Source: JACDBZ01 sp036262075
GTDB lineage: Bacteria; Chloroflexota; Limnocylindria; QHBO01
Direction: 5' to 3'
Length of the DNA: 64,000 nucleotides
Assembly: GCA_036262075.1 (NCBI GenBank)
Contig: DATAJO010000030.1
Coordinates: forward strand, 90,397 to 154,396
The position numbers and the translations under genes are program-made. Positions 1 through 8,101 of this stretch are shown here, one piece after another. Each line of letters begins with the position of its first letter. The stretch's first letter is position 1. Under the pieces are notes generated by a model. It was not told the origin of the DNA, searched no databases, and worked only from the letters and a program-made list of their open reading frames with translations.

Positions 1-234
1 AGCGACGACCTCCAGATGGGAGCGATCGCCGAGCGGTTCGGCTACGAGGAGGCGCTGCGGCGAGCGCTGCTGGCGGGCATCGACCTGCTGCTCGTGGCGA
101 ACCAGCAGACGTTCGTCGAGGACCTCGTGACGCGGACGGTCGACATCGTGGAGCGGCTCGTCAGCGATGGCGAGGTGCCGGTCGAGGTCATCGACGCCGC
201 CGAGGAACGCGTCCGTTCGCTCAGGACGACGTAG
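1..234 (+). CDS. Glycoside hydrolase family 3, C-terminal end (partial)
   Basis: The reading frame is open from the first base and ends at the TAG before position 235, giving 77 residues. It contains SDDLQMGAI followed by an Ala/Leu-rich helix with AGIDLLLV, then an ending in AAEERVRSL. This resembles the end of the TIM barrel of NagZ-type beta-N-acetylhexosaminidases, where a loop with DDLxMGA carries the substrate-side Asp. The family removes N-acetylglucosamine from peptidoglycan fragments or glycosides. The catalytic N-terminal part is outside the window, so cytoplasmic versus secreted cannot be judged. Confidence 0.7.
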   Translation, partial: SDDLQMGAIAERFGYEEALRRALLAGIDLLLVANQQTFVEDLVTRTVDIVERLVSDGEVPVEVIDAAEERVRSLRTT

Positions 235-349
235 TTAGAGGCAGCGAAGCGTCGCGAATCGAATCCCGGTTGCGAGTCCGGCACGCGACCTGCAAAATCG
301 GCGCGCGGTTTGACCATTGTTGGCTTGAATGCCGAGCTGGGAGACGATG

Positions 350-1063
350 ATGGCCGAGCAGGGCGGCGCTGCGTCGCCGATTGAGAACAAGTTGCGGATT
401 CTCATAGCCGACGACGACCCCGCCATCGGCGAGCTGGTCACCGCGATCCTTACCGATGAGGGCTATGACGTCACCGTCGTGACGACGACCGATCACGACA
501 CGATCGCCGGCGCCGTCGGCAAGATCGAGCCCGATTGCGTGCTGCTCGACTCGACGGAGGGACCGGGATTCGGCGGCAGCTGGGCGGAGGCCGCGTACCT
601 CGCCGATCGCGAGCGGCCGATCCCGACGGTGATGTTCACCGGCCACTCCGATGCCGTCCTCGAGGCCCGCACCGGCACGTCGGAGCGGGCGCAACGGGCA
701 CGCTTCGCGGCGGTGCTATCGAAGCCGTTCATCCTCGACGAGCTGCTCGACACCGTCGCCATGGCCGCCGGCCGGTCCACGCCGTTCGACCGCTCCGAGG
801 CCGGCGAGCGGACCCGCAGCGAGGAGCTCGAGGCCGAGCTGACCGGGCGCGGCGCGACCGACGTCCGCACCAGCAACCGGCGCGAGTGGGCGACCTTCAC
901 CTCCTCCGCCGACGACCGGATCTACCAGCTCTACTGGTGGCAGAAGCTGGGCCGATACATCGTGGGCCGATACGACGACGAGGCGCGCCTGGAGATCATC
1001 GGCCAGTTCTTCGAGCGTGTCGCGGCCATCGACGCGGCGCTCGGCACGGAGGCCCCCGCCTAG
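350..1063 (+). CDS. Response regulator receiver-domain protein with unknown C-terminal extension
   Basis: About 237 residues. The first 130 form a CheY-like receiver: acidic triad ADDDP near the N-terminus, the phospho-acceptor Asp in CVLLDST, the Thr/Ser switch in VMFTGHS and the conserved Lys in LSKPF. The remaining 100 residues are charged and contain no DNA-binding domain that I recognise, so the output is probably protein-protein contact. Three in-frame ATGs occur at 329, 347 and 350. A GGGAG at 339-343 lies 6 bases before 350, so I chose that one. No partner histidine kinase is next to it, although the following gene resembles the membrane part of one. Confidence 0.8.
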   Translation: MAEQGGAASPIENKLRILIADDDPAIGELVTAILTDEGYDVTVVTTTDHDTIAGAVGKIEPDCVLLDSTEGPGFGGSWAEAAYLADRERPIPTVMFTGHSDAVLEARTGTSERAQRARFAAVLSKPFILDELLDTVAMAAGRSTPFDRSEAGERTRSEELEAELTGRGATDVRTSNRREWATFTSSADDRIYQLYWWQKLGRYIVGRYDDEARLEIIGQFFERVAAIDAALGTEAPA

Positions 1064-1099
1064 CTCGGCGCGGGCCCCGGGGGGCTTGCGGCCGCCGGG

Positions 1100-1105
1100 T
1101 ACGCT
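1100..1105 (+). promoter_or_regulatory. -10-like hexamer TACGCT of a probable leaderless start
   Basis: TACGCT fits the TANNNT pattern and ends 9 bases before the ATG at 1115. No Shine-Dalgarno sequence lies between. The same arrangement precedes at least six other genes in this window, which is why I read it as a -10 box for an mRNA starting at or near the ATG. Confidence 0.4.
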
Positions 1106-1114
1106 CCCCAGCAC

Positions 1115-2326
1115 ATGGCGACCGAGGGCGTCGAGCCCGCCCAGCCCGTCCCCGCGCCACCCTCCGCACAGCCGGCCACCGTCCGATCGCGCCTCGCCCC
1201 ATCGGTGCCGTGGCTCCTGTGGGCCATCGCGGCGGCCGAGGCGGCCCTGCTCGCATCGGCGCCCCTGCTGTTCCCGTCGGTGTTCGGCGGGCTCGACGGC
1301 CTCGCAGCGACGCTCGAGGTCGTCGCCTTCCTCGTCGCGCTGGCGGTGACCGTCATGGCATTTGCGACCGCCGGCCTGCTCGTGACGCGGCAGCAGCCAC
1401 GCAACCTCGTCGGCTGGGTGATGCTCGCCGGTGGACCGGCGCTGGGTGCCGTGTTCGTGGGCTACGTCATCGGCCTGGCCAGCCTCGAGACCGATCCGGC
1501 GGCCGGCGCCTGGTTCGCGCTCCTCGGCGTCGTCGGCTTCGGGCCGGCGCTGTTCCTGCTCGGGTCGGCCCTGCCCTCGGTGTTTCCCGATGGGCGTCCA
1601 CTTCCGGGATGGCCGATGCGTGGGCTGAGGCTCGCGGGGGCCGGCGTCCTCATCGGCTCCCTCCTCGCGGCCGTGGCGCCCGGGCCCGTCGAGGTGGGGA
1701 TCGACGTGGCGAACCCGCTGGGTGTGAGCGCACTCCCGGCCGCGACACGCGACGTGGCGAACGGCGTCACCGCGCTGGCCCTCGTCCTCGGCGTGGTCGT
1801 GGGCGTCGCCACGCTCCTCGTCCGATTCCGTCGATCGGCCGCCGAGGCGCGCCAGCAGCTCAAGTGGTTCCTCTTCGCGGCCGCGATCTGGGCCGTCGTG
1901 CTGCCGATCTCGCTCGCCATCGGCGAGAACTGGTCGGCCGCGCTGGCGCTGCTGGTGCTGACCTTCGTGCCCGCGGCGGTCGTCATGGCCATCCGGCGCT
2001 ATCGGCTGTACGAGATCGACGTCCTCATCAACCGCACGCTGGTGTACGTGCCGCTCGTCGGCATCGTGGCCGGCCTGTACGCCGCGCTCGTCGCCCTCCT
2101 CCAGCGCAGCTTCACCGCGCTCACCGGCGACACGTCGGACGCCGCGGCCATCATCAGCGCGCTCGTCCTCGCCGCCGTGTTCACGCCGATCCGCAACGCG
2201 ATCCAGGCGGCCGTCGACGGCCGCTTCAAGCCCGTCGACCCGACGACGGCGAGCCCGTACGAGGGCCCGGAGTTCCGGGCTGCGGTCGAGGCGATCGTCC
2301 GCGAGGTGACCGGGCGGAACGCCTGA
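1115..2326 (+). CDS. Polytopic membrane protein resembling the sensor part of a histidine kinase, kinase absent
   Basis: 403 residues with roughly ten hydrophobic helices. The second half has the pattern of membrane sensor modules that precede GAF/HisKA kinases in Actinobacteria and Chloroflexota: LLVRFRRS, then ARQQLKWF, RRYRLYEIDVLINRTLVYV, and FTPIRNAIQ before a soluble stub. In those proteins a kinase follows directly. Here the chain ends about 35 residues later (ending VTGRNA), with no H-box or ATP-binding motif. It may sense a membrane signal and pass it to a separate partner, or be a remnant. The frame is clean and GC-rich like its neighbours. Confidence 0.65.
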   Translation: MATEGVEPAQPVPAPPSAQPATVRSRLAPSVPWLLWAIAAAEAALLASAPLLFPSVFGGLDGLAATLEVVAFLVALAVTVMAFATAGLLVTRQQPRNLVGWVMLAGGPALGAVFVGYVIGLASLETDPAAGAWFALLGVVGFGPALFLLGSALPSVFPDGRPLPGWPMRGLRLAGAGVLIGSLLAAVAPGPVEVGIDVANPLGVSALPAATRDVANGVTALALVLGVVVGVATLLVRFRRSAAEARQQLKWFLFAAAIWAVVLPISLAIGENWSAALALLVLTFVPAAVVMAIRRYRLYEIDVLINRTLVYVPLVGIVAGLYAALVALLQRSFTALTGDTSDAAAIISALVLAAVFTPIRNAIQAAVDGRFKPVDPTTASPYEGPEFRAAVEAIVREVTGRNA

Positions 2327-2433
2327 AGGGCAGCGCCACGGGTGGTGTGCCGACATCAGGCACGGCTTGGGCGCCAGTCGGCTTCGATCCTGCATCGGTG
2401 ATCGGCCACCAACGCCACACGGAGACCGATCCC

Positions 2434-2781
2434 ATGACAGACCAGCACGGCCAGAGCCTGATGGACAAGGTGAAGGACGCCCTCGGCATGGGCGACGACG
2501 ACCACGACACTGATGAGCCGATGCGCCGCACCGGCGACACGGGCATGAACCCCGATGCCGACAGTACGATCCGCGACATCGGTGCCGGCGCCGGCGCCGG
2601 GACCGCCAACCGCCCGGCTGGCCCGGACTACGCCGGAGCCGATGGAACGCCGATGGCCGGCACCGATGGCGGCAGCACGTCGGAGTGGGATCGCGGCGAG
2701 GGCGCATCGGTCCAGACCCGGTTCGGCGCCGCCGACGAGGAGGAGGACCTCGGCCTCGAGGGCACGAACCGCCCCGACTAG
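2434..2781 (+). CDS. Small acidic, probably disordered protein of unknown function
   Basis: 115 residues starting MTDQHGQSLMDKVKDALGMG, followed by Asp/Gly/Thr-rich sequence with no predicted hydrophobic core. The short amphipathic N-terminus (MDKVKDALGM) resembles starts of stress-related or CsbD-like small proteins, but I do not recognise the family. A GGAGA at 2421-2425 lies 8 bases before this ATG. The frame is open far upstream, but that part overlaps the previous genes in another frame and is not coding. Confidence 0.55.
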   Translation: MTDQHGQSLMDKVKDALGMGDDDHDTDEPMRRTGDTGMNPDADSTIRDIGAGAGAGTANRPAGPDYAGADGTPMAGTDGGSTSEWDRGEGASVQTRFGAADEEEDLGLEGTNRPD

Positions 2782-2811
2782 GGCTCGACGCGATACACCG
2801 AGCTGCCGCGC

Positions 2812-3066
2812 CTACAGACCGAGCCGCGCCTTGATGTCCGGCCAGGCCACAGGCGTGGCGTTCCTTGGATCGGCCAGCGCCTCGCGGACCGCATCGAGGT
2901 CCGCCGCGTCCTCCAGCTGCTCGAGAAGCTCGAGATCCTCGATCGGAACGACCGCGGCGACGCGGCGCCCATGGCGCGTCAGGACGACGCGCTCGCCGCC
3001 GTAGGCCACCCGGTTGATCGTCGTCGAGAAGGACTCGCGCGCCTCGCTGATCCGCCGCTCGCTCAT
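2812..3066 (-). CDS. Phd/YefM-family antitoxin, no adjacent toxin
   Basis: 84 residues. The N-terminus MSERRISEARESFSTTINRV followed by GERVVLTRHGRRVAAVVPIED is the standard Phd/YefM fold: a DNA-binding dimer that places a flexible C-terminal helix over a toxin. The C-terminus (PDIKARLGL) is typical of antitoxins that partner RelE/Doc/PIN toxins. The toxin normally follows immediately, but the next gene downstream is on the other strand, and the upstream neighbour is a small membrane protein. It is therefore an orphan antitoxin, or its toxin has been lost. Confidence 0.8.
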   Translation of the reverse strand: MSERRISEARESFSTTINRVAYGGERVVLTRHGRRVAAVVPIEDLELLEQLEDAADLDAVREALADPRNATPVAWPDIKARLGL

Positions 3067-3181
3067 GGACGAATTGTACGAACTGTACGCAACTACCAGG
3101 ACTTAGCCGAAGACGGCAGTCACCAATCGGCGAAGTTCGGGCCGGCGTACGCCACGGCGTGGAGCAGCCGATCGCCGAACG

Positions 3182-3436
3182 TCAGGGCGATTGAGGAGGC
3201 GGACCGCAGAGCCCTACGCAGACCGGGGTCCAGTCCGCTCCGGGCGGCGCCTCGGACGTGGGCAGGACTTCGTAACAGCCGCCTCCGTCGTAGCCCTGCG
3301 CCTCGAGCATCCAGCGCGGAGCGCTGCCGTCGCAGTAGTAGTCGAGGACGACCGGTCGCAGGAACACGAACCAGGCAGCGAAGAGCACCACGCCGCTCAC
3401 CGCCACGGCGATAAGGGCAGCACGCCGATCTCTCAT
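3182..3436 (-). CDS. Small single-pass membrane or secreted protein, unknown
   Basis: 84 residues: a positively charged start (MRDRRAAL), one hydrophobic helix of about 20 residues, then an extracytoplasmic tail with four Cys (DYYCDGS, GGCYEV, PVCVGLCG) that could form disulfides. Function unknown. It is separated from both neighbours, and base composition matches the flanks. Confidence is limited by its length and lack of a recognised family. Confidence 0.5.
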   Translation of the reverse strand: MRDRRAALIAVAVSGVVLFAAWFVFLRPVVLDYYCDGSAPRWMLEAQGYDGGGCYEVLPTSEAPPGADWTPVCVGLCGPPPQSP

Positions 3437-3518
3437 CCTCGCAGCCTGCCACGTCGTCGGACGCGCGGGAATGGGACTTCTGCTGATTCTGCGGGCGCTT
3501 CCATGCGCGCTGCCTGAC

Positions 3519-4184
3519 CTACGCGGCCCGTGAAGGCCGCCACGGCTCGAACGTGTGCGCGAGGTAGACGGCCTCGGGATTCAACCCGACGACCATGAGC
3601 TGCCCCTCGGTCGATGGCTCGTCGAGCTCGCCGAACCAGACGGCCATGTCGCCGCCGATGACGATCGGCCGCCCGCCGTCCGACCCGCCGCCCGAGCCGC
3701 CGTCAATAACGACCACCTGGGTTCCATCGGTGTGGCCGGGTGCGGGGACGAGGCGCAGGCCGGGCAGGAGCTCGTGCTCACCGTCGATCGGCACGTAGGT
3801 GACGCCGGGCGCATCGAGCCACTCGCGGATCGTGTAGTCGTCGCGCGACCGGGCCTCCTCGAGCTCCCGGCGCTGAACGTAGATCGGCCTGCCGGCGAAC
3901 AGGTGGTTGCCGCCGATGTGATCGCCGTGGAGATGCGTGTTCACGACGGCCGATACGGAGCCGATGTCGAAGCCGGGCTGCCGGTCGAGCGGCATGAGGG
4001 TCGGCGCCATGTCGTCGAGCCAGGGGTGGAGCTCGGTCATGCCGGTGTCGACCAGGACGCGGCCTTGCGGATGCGCGATGAGATGGACCATGACCGGCAT
4101 CACCTCGCCCTCGACGTGGAGGTCGGCGACGTGGATGGGCGTGACGGTGATCGCGGGCGGGGTGGTGGTCGGCTCGGGGTCCAT
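3519..4184 (-). CDS. MBL-fold metallohydrolase, lactonase-like
   Basis: 221 residues. The metallo-beta-lactamase signature HxHxDH is intact in NTHLHGDHIGG, with the further metal ligands in PAPGHTDG, GGDMA and the C-terminal YLAHTFEP. The layout resembles N-acyl-homoserine-lactone lactonases and related cytoplasmic hydrolases that use a dinuclear zinc site, but the substrate cannot be assigned. No signal peptide. The start ATG follows AGGTGACC at good spacing. It lies 76 bases downstream of a lipoprotein gene on the same strand and may be cotranscribed with it. Confidence 0.8.
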   Translation of the reverse strand: MDPEPTTTPPAITVTPIHVADLHVEGEVMPVMVHLIAHPQGRVLVDTGMTELHPWLDDMAPTLMPLDRQPGFDIGSVSAVVNTHLHGDHIGGNHLFAGRPIYVQRRELEEARSRDDYTIREWLDAPGVTYVPIDGEHELLPGLRLVPAPGHTDGTQVVVIDGGSGGGSDGGRPIVIGGDMAVWFGELDEPSTEGQLMVVGLNPEAVYLAHTFEPWRPSRAA

Positions 4185-4260
4185 CGGTCAGGTCACCTGC
4201 TGCAGTCGCCGATTGGACCGATGTGATCGCGCGAACTCATCGGCCCAGCAGGTGGCATCG

Positions 4261-5136
4261 TCAACCCCCGCCGACGTCGATATCCTCGATGTTCACGACC
4301 TCGGACGCGTCGGGGAGGTCGAGGTCCATCGGCTCACCGTGGTCGCTGAACTGCATGACCGTCGTCATCGTGCCGCCCCCGAGTCGGTCGCCGATCCGGT
4401 AGACGTAGCGAACCTGGTGGATGAGGCCGTCATCGGCCACCCAGGCCTCGGCGCGGATCACCGGAGAGACGCCGGTGACGCGCATGTTGGCCAGGAGATC
4501 CTCGAGCGATTCGGCGCGGGCCTCGGGGATCGTCTCGCGCGCCGCCTCGAGGTCCGCCTCGCCCGAGAACACCCGGGCCGGTCGATCGGCCAGCGTGACG
4601 CCCTCCTCGACGGAAACCTCGTCGACGAGCCCGTAGAGGTAGAAGATCGCCATCGTCAGGTCGTTCTGCCCGGACGCCAGCGGCGCGAACGGCGCGACCG
4701 CCGGATCATCGGAGTCCAGGTCGACGAGGAGCCAGTTGCCGGGTCCGGCGAGCTCGTCGAACGCGGCGCCACGCGCGTACATGAGGCTTCCGTCGCGGAT
4801 CATCTCGATCCGCCCCATCCCGGCCAGGGCGGTGAGGTCGGCGCTCATCCGCATCTGGCGCTCATCGCCGAACGCGGCCTGACCGACGGTCGCCTCGTCG
4901 ATGCTGACGGACGGGAGCGCGCTCGATCCGCTGATCTCGAGCGACTGGCTGATCCGAACCCTTCCGGTCGCGACGGTGGCATCCATGGCGACCTGGAGCT
5001 CGTCCCGGACACTGAGGCCCGCGTCCGCCGACGGCGCATCGCCAGTGGACTGGAGGGCGGACCCGCCCGGCGCGCCGCAGGCGGCGAGCACGAGCGCAAC
5101 GACGATGGGCGCGACGCCGATGCGGGCTCGTCGCAT
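4261..5136 (-). CDS. Lipoprotein, LppX/LprG-like fold suspected
   Basis: 291 residues. It has a lipoprotein signal peptide with lipobox LVLAACG near residue 20. The mature part has repeated beta-rich segments (ISQSLEISG, RQMRMSADL, RIEMIRDGSLMYARG, AEAWVADDGLIHQVRYVYR) like the half-barrel lipoproteins of the LppX/LprAFG type, which bind lipids at the outer face of the membrane. That assignment is by pattern only. GGGAGGAAG lies 7 bases before the ATG. It is divergent from the small lipoprotein gene at 5367. Confidence 0.65.
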   Translation of the reverse strand: MRRARIGVAPIVVALVLAACGAPGGSALQSTGDAPSADAGLSVRDELQVAMDATVATGRVRISQSLEISGSSALPSVSIDEATVGQAAFGDERQMRMSADLTALAGMGRIEMIRDGSLMYARGAAFDELAGPGNWLLVDLDSDDPAVAPFAPLASGQNDLTMAIFYLYGLVDEVSVEEGVTLADRPARVFSGEADLEAARETIPEARAESLEDLLANMRVTGVSPVIRAEAWVADDGLIHQVRYVYRIGDRLGGGTMTTVMQFSDHGEPMDLDLPDASEVVNIEDIDVGGG

Positions 5137-5366
5137 GACGGACTTCCTCCCTCACGCGCGCATCGGACGCGAGCCAGTTTCAGCGACTCGGGATGCGCAG
5201 GCCGGCCGACGATACCACCGGTAACGGCGGACCGATACCAATCGGCAGCGGAGACGCTTGTCGCACCTCGACTACGTCGGTTGCCGCAGAAAAACGCGTT
5301 ACGGGGCCCATCGGCCGGGCGTCCCAACGACGACATCAGTCCACGTACTTGCGGAGCCCCGAACCG

Positions 5367-5891
5367 ATGAAGACCCCGATTCGCACCACCCTCGTCCTCG
5401 CCCTCCTTGCCATCGCCGGTGCCGCGTGCGGCACGGCGACGGGCGCCAACGAGCCGTCCGCCCCGGCCACCCCGTCGCAGCCAGCGAGCGATCCCGTCAG
5501 CCAGCCGGCGCAGCCTTCCATGGCGCCGTCGGAGGATCCCGCTCCCCAGGAGCGCGTCGTCGTCGGGACGGTCACCGTCGCCGAGATGGCCTTCTCCGGC
5601 CCGGGCGCGACCATCGCCGAGGCGATCGCCCATGGGAACGACGAGGGTGACCTGCCGTCGCTCGTCAACGGTGTCCTGTTCCGCGACGCCGATGGAACCG
5701 TCTACCTCGCCAGCGCCATCACCGACGCCGATGCGCCGACCTTCGACGGGCCGATGCTCGAGGTGCTCAACATGGACAGCGATGGCCCCAGCTGGGACAT
5801 GGCGAACGCCGAGCTCCTCGGCCTCGAGGAGGCCAACGGCATCGTCTTCCAGCGGGACGCCCAGGTCCTCGGGTTCATCGAGCTCCGCTGA
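5367..5891 (+). CDS. Small lipoprotein, unknown function
   Basis: 174 residues. The start MKTPIRTTLVLALLAIAGAA followed by Cys is a clear lipoprotein signal. A Pro/Ser/Ala-rich linker of about 40 residues follows, then a globular domain of about 110 residues with VVVGTVTVAEM and GVLFRDADGTVYLASAITD. No family recognised. It is exported and membrane-anchored by inference. The frame is open upstream, but the signal peptide fixes this start. It is followed by a strong hairpin that probably ends the transcript. Confidence 0.7.
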   Translation: MKTPIRTTLVLALLAIAGAACGTATGANEPSAPATPSQPASDPVSQPAQPSMAPSEDPAPQERVVVGTVTVAEMAFSGPGATIAEAIAHGNDEGDLPSLVNGVLFRDADGTVYLASAITDADAPTFDGPMLEVLNMDSDGPSWDMANAELLGLEEANGIVFQRDAQVLGFIELR

Positions 5892-5914
5892 CCCTCACCT
5901 CTCCCCGCCCAGAT

Positions 5915-5939
5915 CGGCCGCCGGCACCCCCGGCGGCCG
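5915..5939. terminator. Perfect 10-bp hairpin between convergent genes
   Basis: CGGCCGCCGG (5915-5924), loop CACCC, CCGGCGGCCG (5930-5939). It lies between the 3' ends of the lipoprotein gene and the DUF1761 gene, so it can serve both strands. No U-tract follows, as is common for stem-loops in high-GC genomes. Confidence 0.6.
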
Positions 5940-6015
5940 TTCGGCGTTCCATGGGCCGGCGCACAGACTCGTTGCGCTGGACCCCCGACTCCATCGGCTT
6001 GTCGGCGAGGTCGGG

Positions 6016-6444
6016 CTAGGCCATCACGCCGATGATCGCGCCCGCGATGGTCAGGCCGATGACGTGGTAGCTGGCGTCGATGAGCCCCCAGGTGAACGGC
6101 TGCGGCTTCTTGAACTCGAAGGCCGCGGTGGTGATGAGCAGCGGCAGCTCGAGGCCGATGCCGACCAGCAGCCCCAGCACGATCCCGCCGCCCATGTCGC
6201 TCACCCCGACCGCCTTTGCGAGCAGCGCGAGCGCGGTCACCATGACCAGGCAGGTGACGAGGGGCACGACGTAGAAGACGTTCGTCGACATCGTGCCGCT
6301 CGTGGGCGATTCGTACGCGGCGGCCTTCATCCAGGCCCTGCCGAGGGGCGTCGCCGGCGCGAACCACAGCGCGCCGAGCGCGAAGTAGACGACGGTGCCG
6401 ATGACGACCGCGAGCCAGTTGACGCCACCCAGGTCGATGGACAC
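6016..6444 (-). CDS. DUF1761 family membrane protein
   Basis: 142 residues, four hydrophobic helices. VNWLAVVIGTVVYFALGALWF and PLGRAWMKA at the N-terminus, the central STNVFYVVPLV helix and WGLIDASYHVIGLTIAGAI at the end match the DUF1761 family, whose function is unknown. GTG start with GGAGG 6 bases upstream. It is convergent with the lipoprotein gene on the other side of the hairpin. Confidence 0.75.
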   Translation of the reverse strand: MSIDLGGVNWLAVVIGTVVYFALGALWFAPATPLGRAWMKAAAYESPTSGTMSTNVFYVVPLVTCLVMVTALALLAKAVGVSDMGGGIVLGLLVGIGLELPLLITTAAFEFKKPQPFTWGLIDASYHVIGLTIAGAIIGVMA

Positions 6445-6535
6445 GTCACACCTCCGTTGCCGGGCCGGCGCTCAGGGTCCGGCCCCGCGCGCACTCTACT
6501 CCCCCACCTCCCCGATGCGAACCTGGCTTCGAGGT

Positions 6536-7303
6536 TCATTCGGTCCGCCTCGGCGGAATGCTCGATTGCTGAACCGTCTCGGCGATGAGCTCCGCGTAGG
6601 CGTAAGGGCCGGTGCGGGTCGATCGACTGGCACCGCCGGGATGGAGACCGACAACCCAAGAACGTCCTTCGATAACGCCTGTCGCCAGCAACGGCCGATC
6701 GGCCGGCGTCAAGGCCTCGAGCTCGGCCGGCTTGTTGCGCGCCGACCACCAGTACCACGGCCCGCACACTAGCACCACCACGGCGGGGTCGAGCATCTCG
6801 ACTTGGGCCATCAGGAGGTCGGCGACGTGCTCGTCCTGCGCCTCCTTCAGCGCTCCGGTCGGGTAGCTCTTGGGTCGATCATGGCCGAGCGGGTACAGGT
6901 TGCCCCAGGCGTAGCGCCCGTACCACGGGAGCGAGCCGTCCGGGACGAGGCGGTCCACCAGGGCGTGGCTGAAGAGCCAGAAGGTCGAGCCGCGGCGTTT
7001 GCCAACCTCGAGTACCGGCGCGATGGGCTCGGGCGCATCCGCGTGCCAAGCGCGCGTGCCATGGATGATCCGTTCGCGTCCGTCGGCATTCCTCGCCTCG
7101 CTGGCGTGCCAGCGTGCGCTGCACTCGTCAGGGTCCCACCCGTCGAGGGCTTGACCGAGTATGAAGACGCCGCCCGGGCGGTAGGCGCTGCCGACGTGGG
7201 GCCACATGGACGCGATGGGTCGCGGCCCGATCTCATCGGCGCGCTCGCCGACGTCGGCCAAGAGGCGATCAAAGGCGGCCAGCGCCCGTTCCTCGGCGCT
7301 CAT
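6536..7303 (-). CDS. Uncharacterised protein, possibly uracil-DNA-glycosylase-like fold
   Basis: 255 residues. Three blocks recall the uracil-DNA glycosylase superfamily: GGVFILGQALDGWDP near residue 43 (position of the water-activating motif), VVVLVCGPWYWW near 175, and WVVGLHPGG near 225 (position of the HPS loop). It also has GNLYPLG and many Trp. I offer this only as a fold suggestion. The ATG overlaps the stop of the preceding gene as ATGA, so the two are translationally coupled. It sits at the edge of the lower-GC defence block. Confidence 0.5.
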   Translation of the reverse strand: MSAEERALAAFDRLLADVGERADEIGPRPIASMWPHVGSAYRPGGVFILGQALDGWDPDECSARWHASEARNADGRERIIHGTRAWHADAPEPIAPVLEVGKRRGSTFWLFSHALVDRLVPDGSLPWYGRYAWGNLYPLGHDRPKSYPTGALKEAQDEHVADLLMAQVEMLDPAVVVLVCGPWYWWSARNKPAELEALTPADRPLLATGVIEGRSWVVGLHPGGASRSTRTGPYAYAELIAETVQQSSIPPRRTE

Positions 7304-7989
7304 GTGCTCACCGGACGGATGCGGTGCTCCCAGTCCTTCAGCCCAGGCGCGATGCCGGCCGTCGGATGCGAGGACCAGAGCAGGGCATCGAGGATACGGA
7401 CCAGCGAGCGCTCGTAGCGATCGGGGTGGTCCGCGAGCTCGCGCTGGATGGCGGTCAGCGAGGTGAGATTGGCGCGGCCCTGCTCGCGGAGGTGGATCAG
7501 CAGCCGGGAGGGACGCGACACGAAGCCCAAACCGCCGATGAGGTCGACAACGAGCGAGTCGAGCACCGGGAACAGCCGCGGCCGCTTCAAGTGCAGCACC
7601 TTGGTCGCCACGGACAGACGCCGGTATGGGCCGACCGACGCCTCGATGGCCGCAGCAAGCAGAACAGGGCCGCCGACTGCCTGCCAGGTCTCGTCGTCGG
7701 TAGCGATCAGATCCCAGGCAGGATCGATGGCGCCAAGCCAGGGCAGGTGGGCAGCGCCGGTCAGCGCCTCCCACGCTGAGTGTGGCGAGCGCGCGCGCAT
7801 CGTTTGGTTGATGGCACGGATGTCGTCGGAGGTGATTCGGTCGGGCTCGCCCTTGCCGGCCTGAGCGTCGTAGGAATTAGCTGCGACCGAGCTGGCATCG
7901 GTACTGAAGAAGTGAAGCGCCAGCGTCGCTGGCTCTTCGATGACCAGGCGAGGTCCTCGGTCCAGGCGCTCGATGACGATCGGATCCAT
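7300..7989 (-). CDS. DUF6308 family protein
   Basis: 229 residues. The pattern TLALHFFS, NSYDAQAGK, ITSDDIRAINQTMRARSPHSAW and, later, KRPRLFPVLDSLVVDLIGG matches what I know as DUF6308, a family without established function often seen next to restriction genes. GGGAGGGAC precedes the ATG at 7989; an upstream in-frame ATG at 8013 has no ribosome site. It follows the large helicase gene by 112 bases on the same strand and overlaps the next gene by 4 bases. Confidence 0.55.
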   Translation of the reverse strand: MDPIVIERLDRGPRLVIEEPATLALHFFSTDASSVAANSYDAQAGKGEPDRITSDDIRAINQTMRARSPHSAWEALTGAAHLPWLGAIDPAWDLIATDDETWQAVGGPVLLAAAIEASVGPYRRLSVATKVLHLKRPRLFPVLDSLVVDLIGGLGFVSRPSRLLIHLREQGRANLTSLTAIQRELADHPDRYERSLVRILDALLWSSHPTAGIAPGLKDWEHRIRPVST

Positions 7990-8101
7990 GATGTCCCTCC
8001 CTTGCGCAGGCACTGTAGCCGGGCGGGACCCGAGAGACGAGGAGTTGACCGAAGCGGCTCAACGATCGGCGGTGGGCACCAGTGGCAGCGCGACCAGACG
8101 C

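Noticed and set aside
240..300. tRNA-like string with GAATCGAATCCC
   Set aside because: No acceptor stem, D-arm or anticodon stem can be folded around it.
716..2707. Very long Arg-rich open frame on the minus strand
   Set aside because: It lies over the response regulator and membrane gene; high GC removes stops in the shadow frame.
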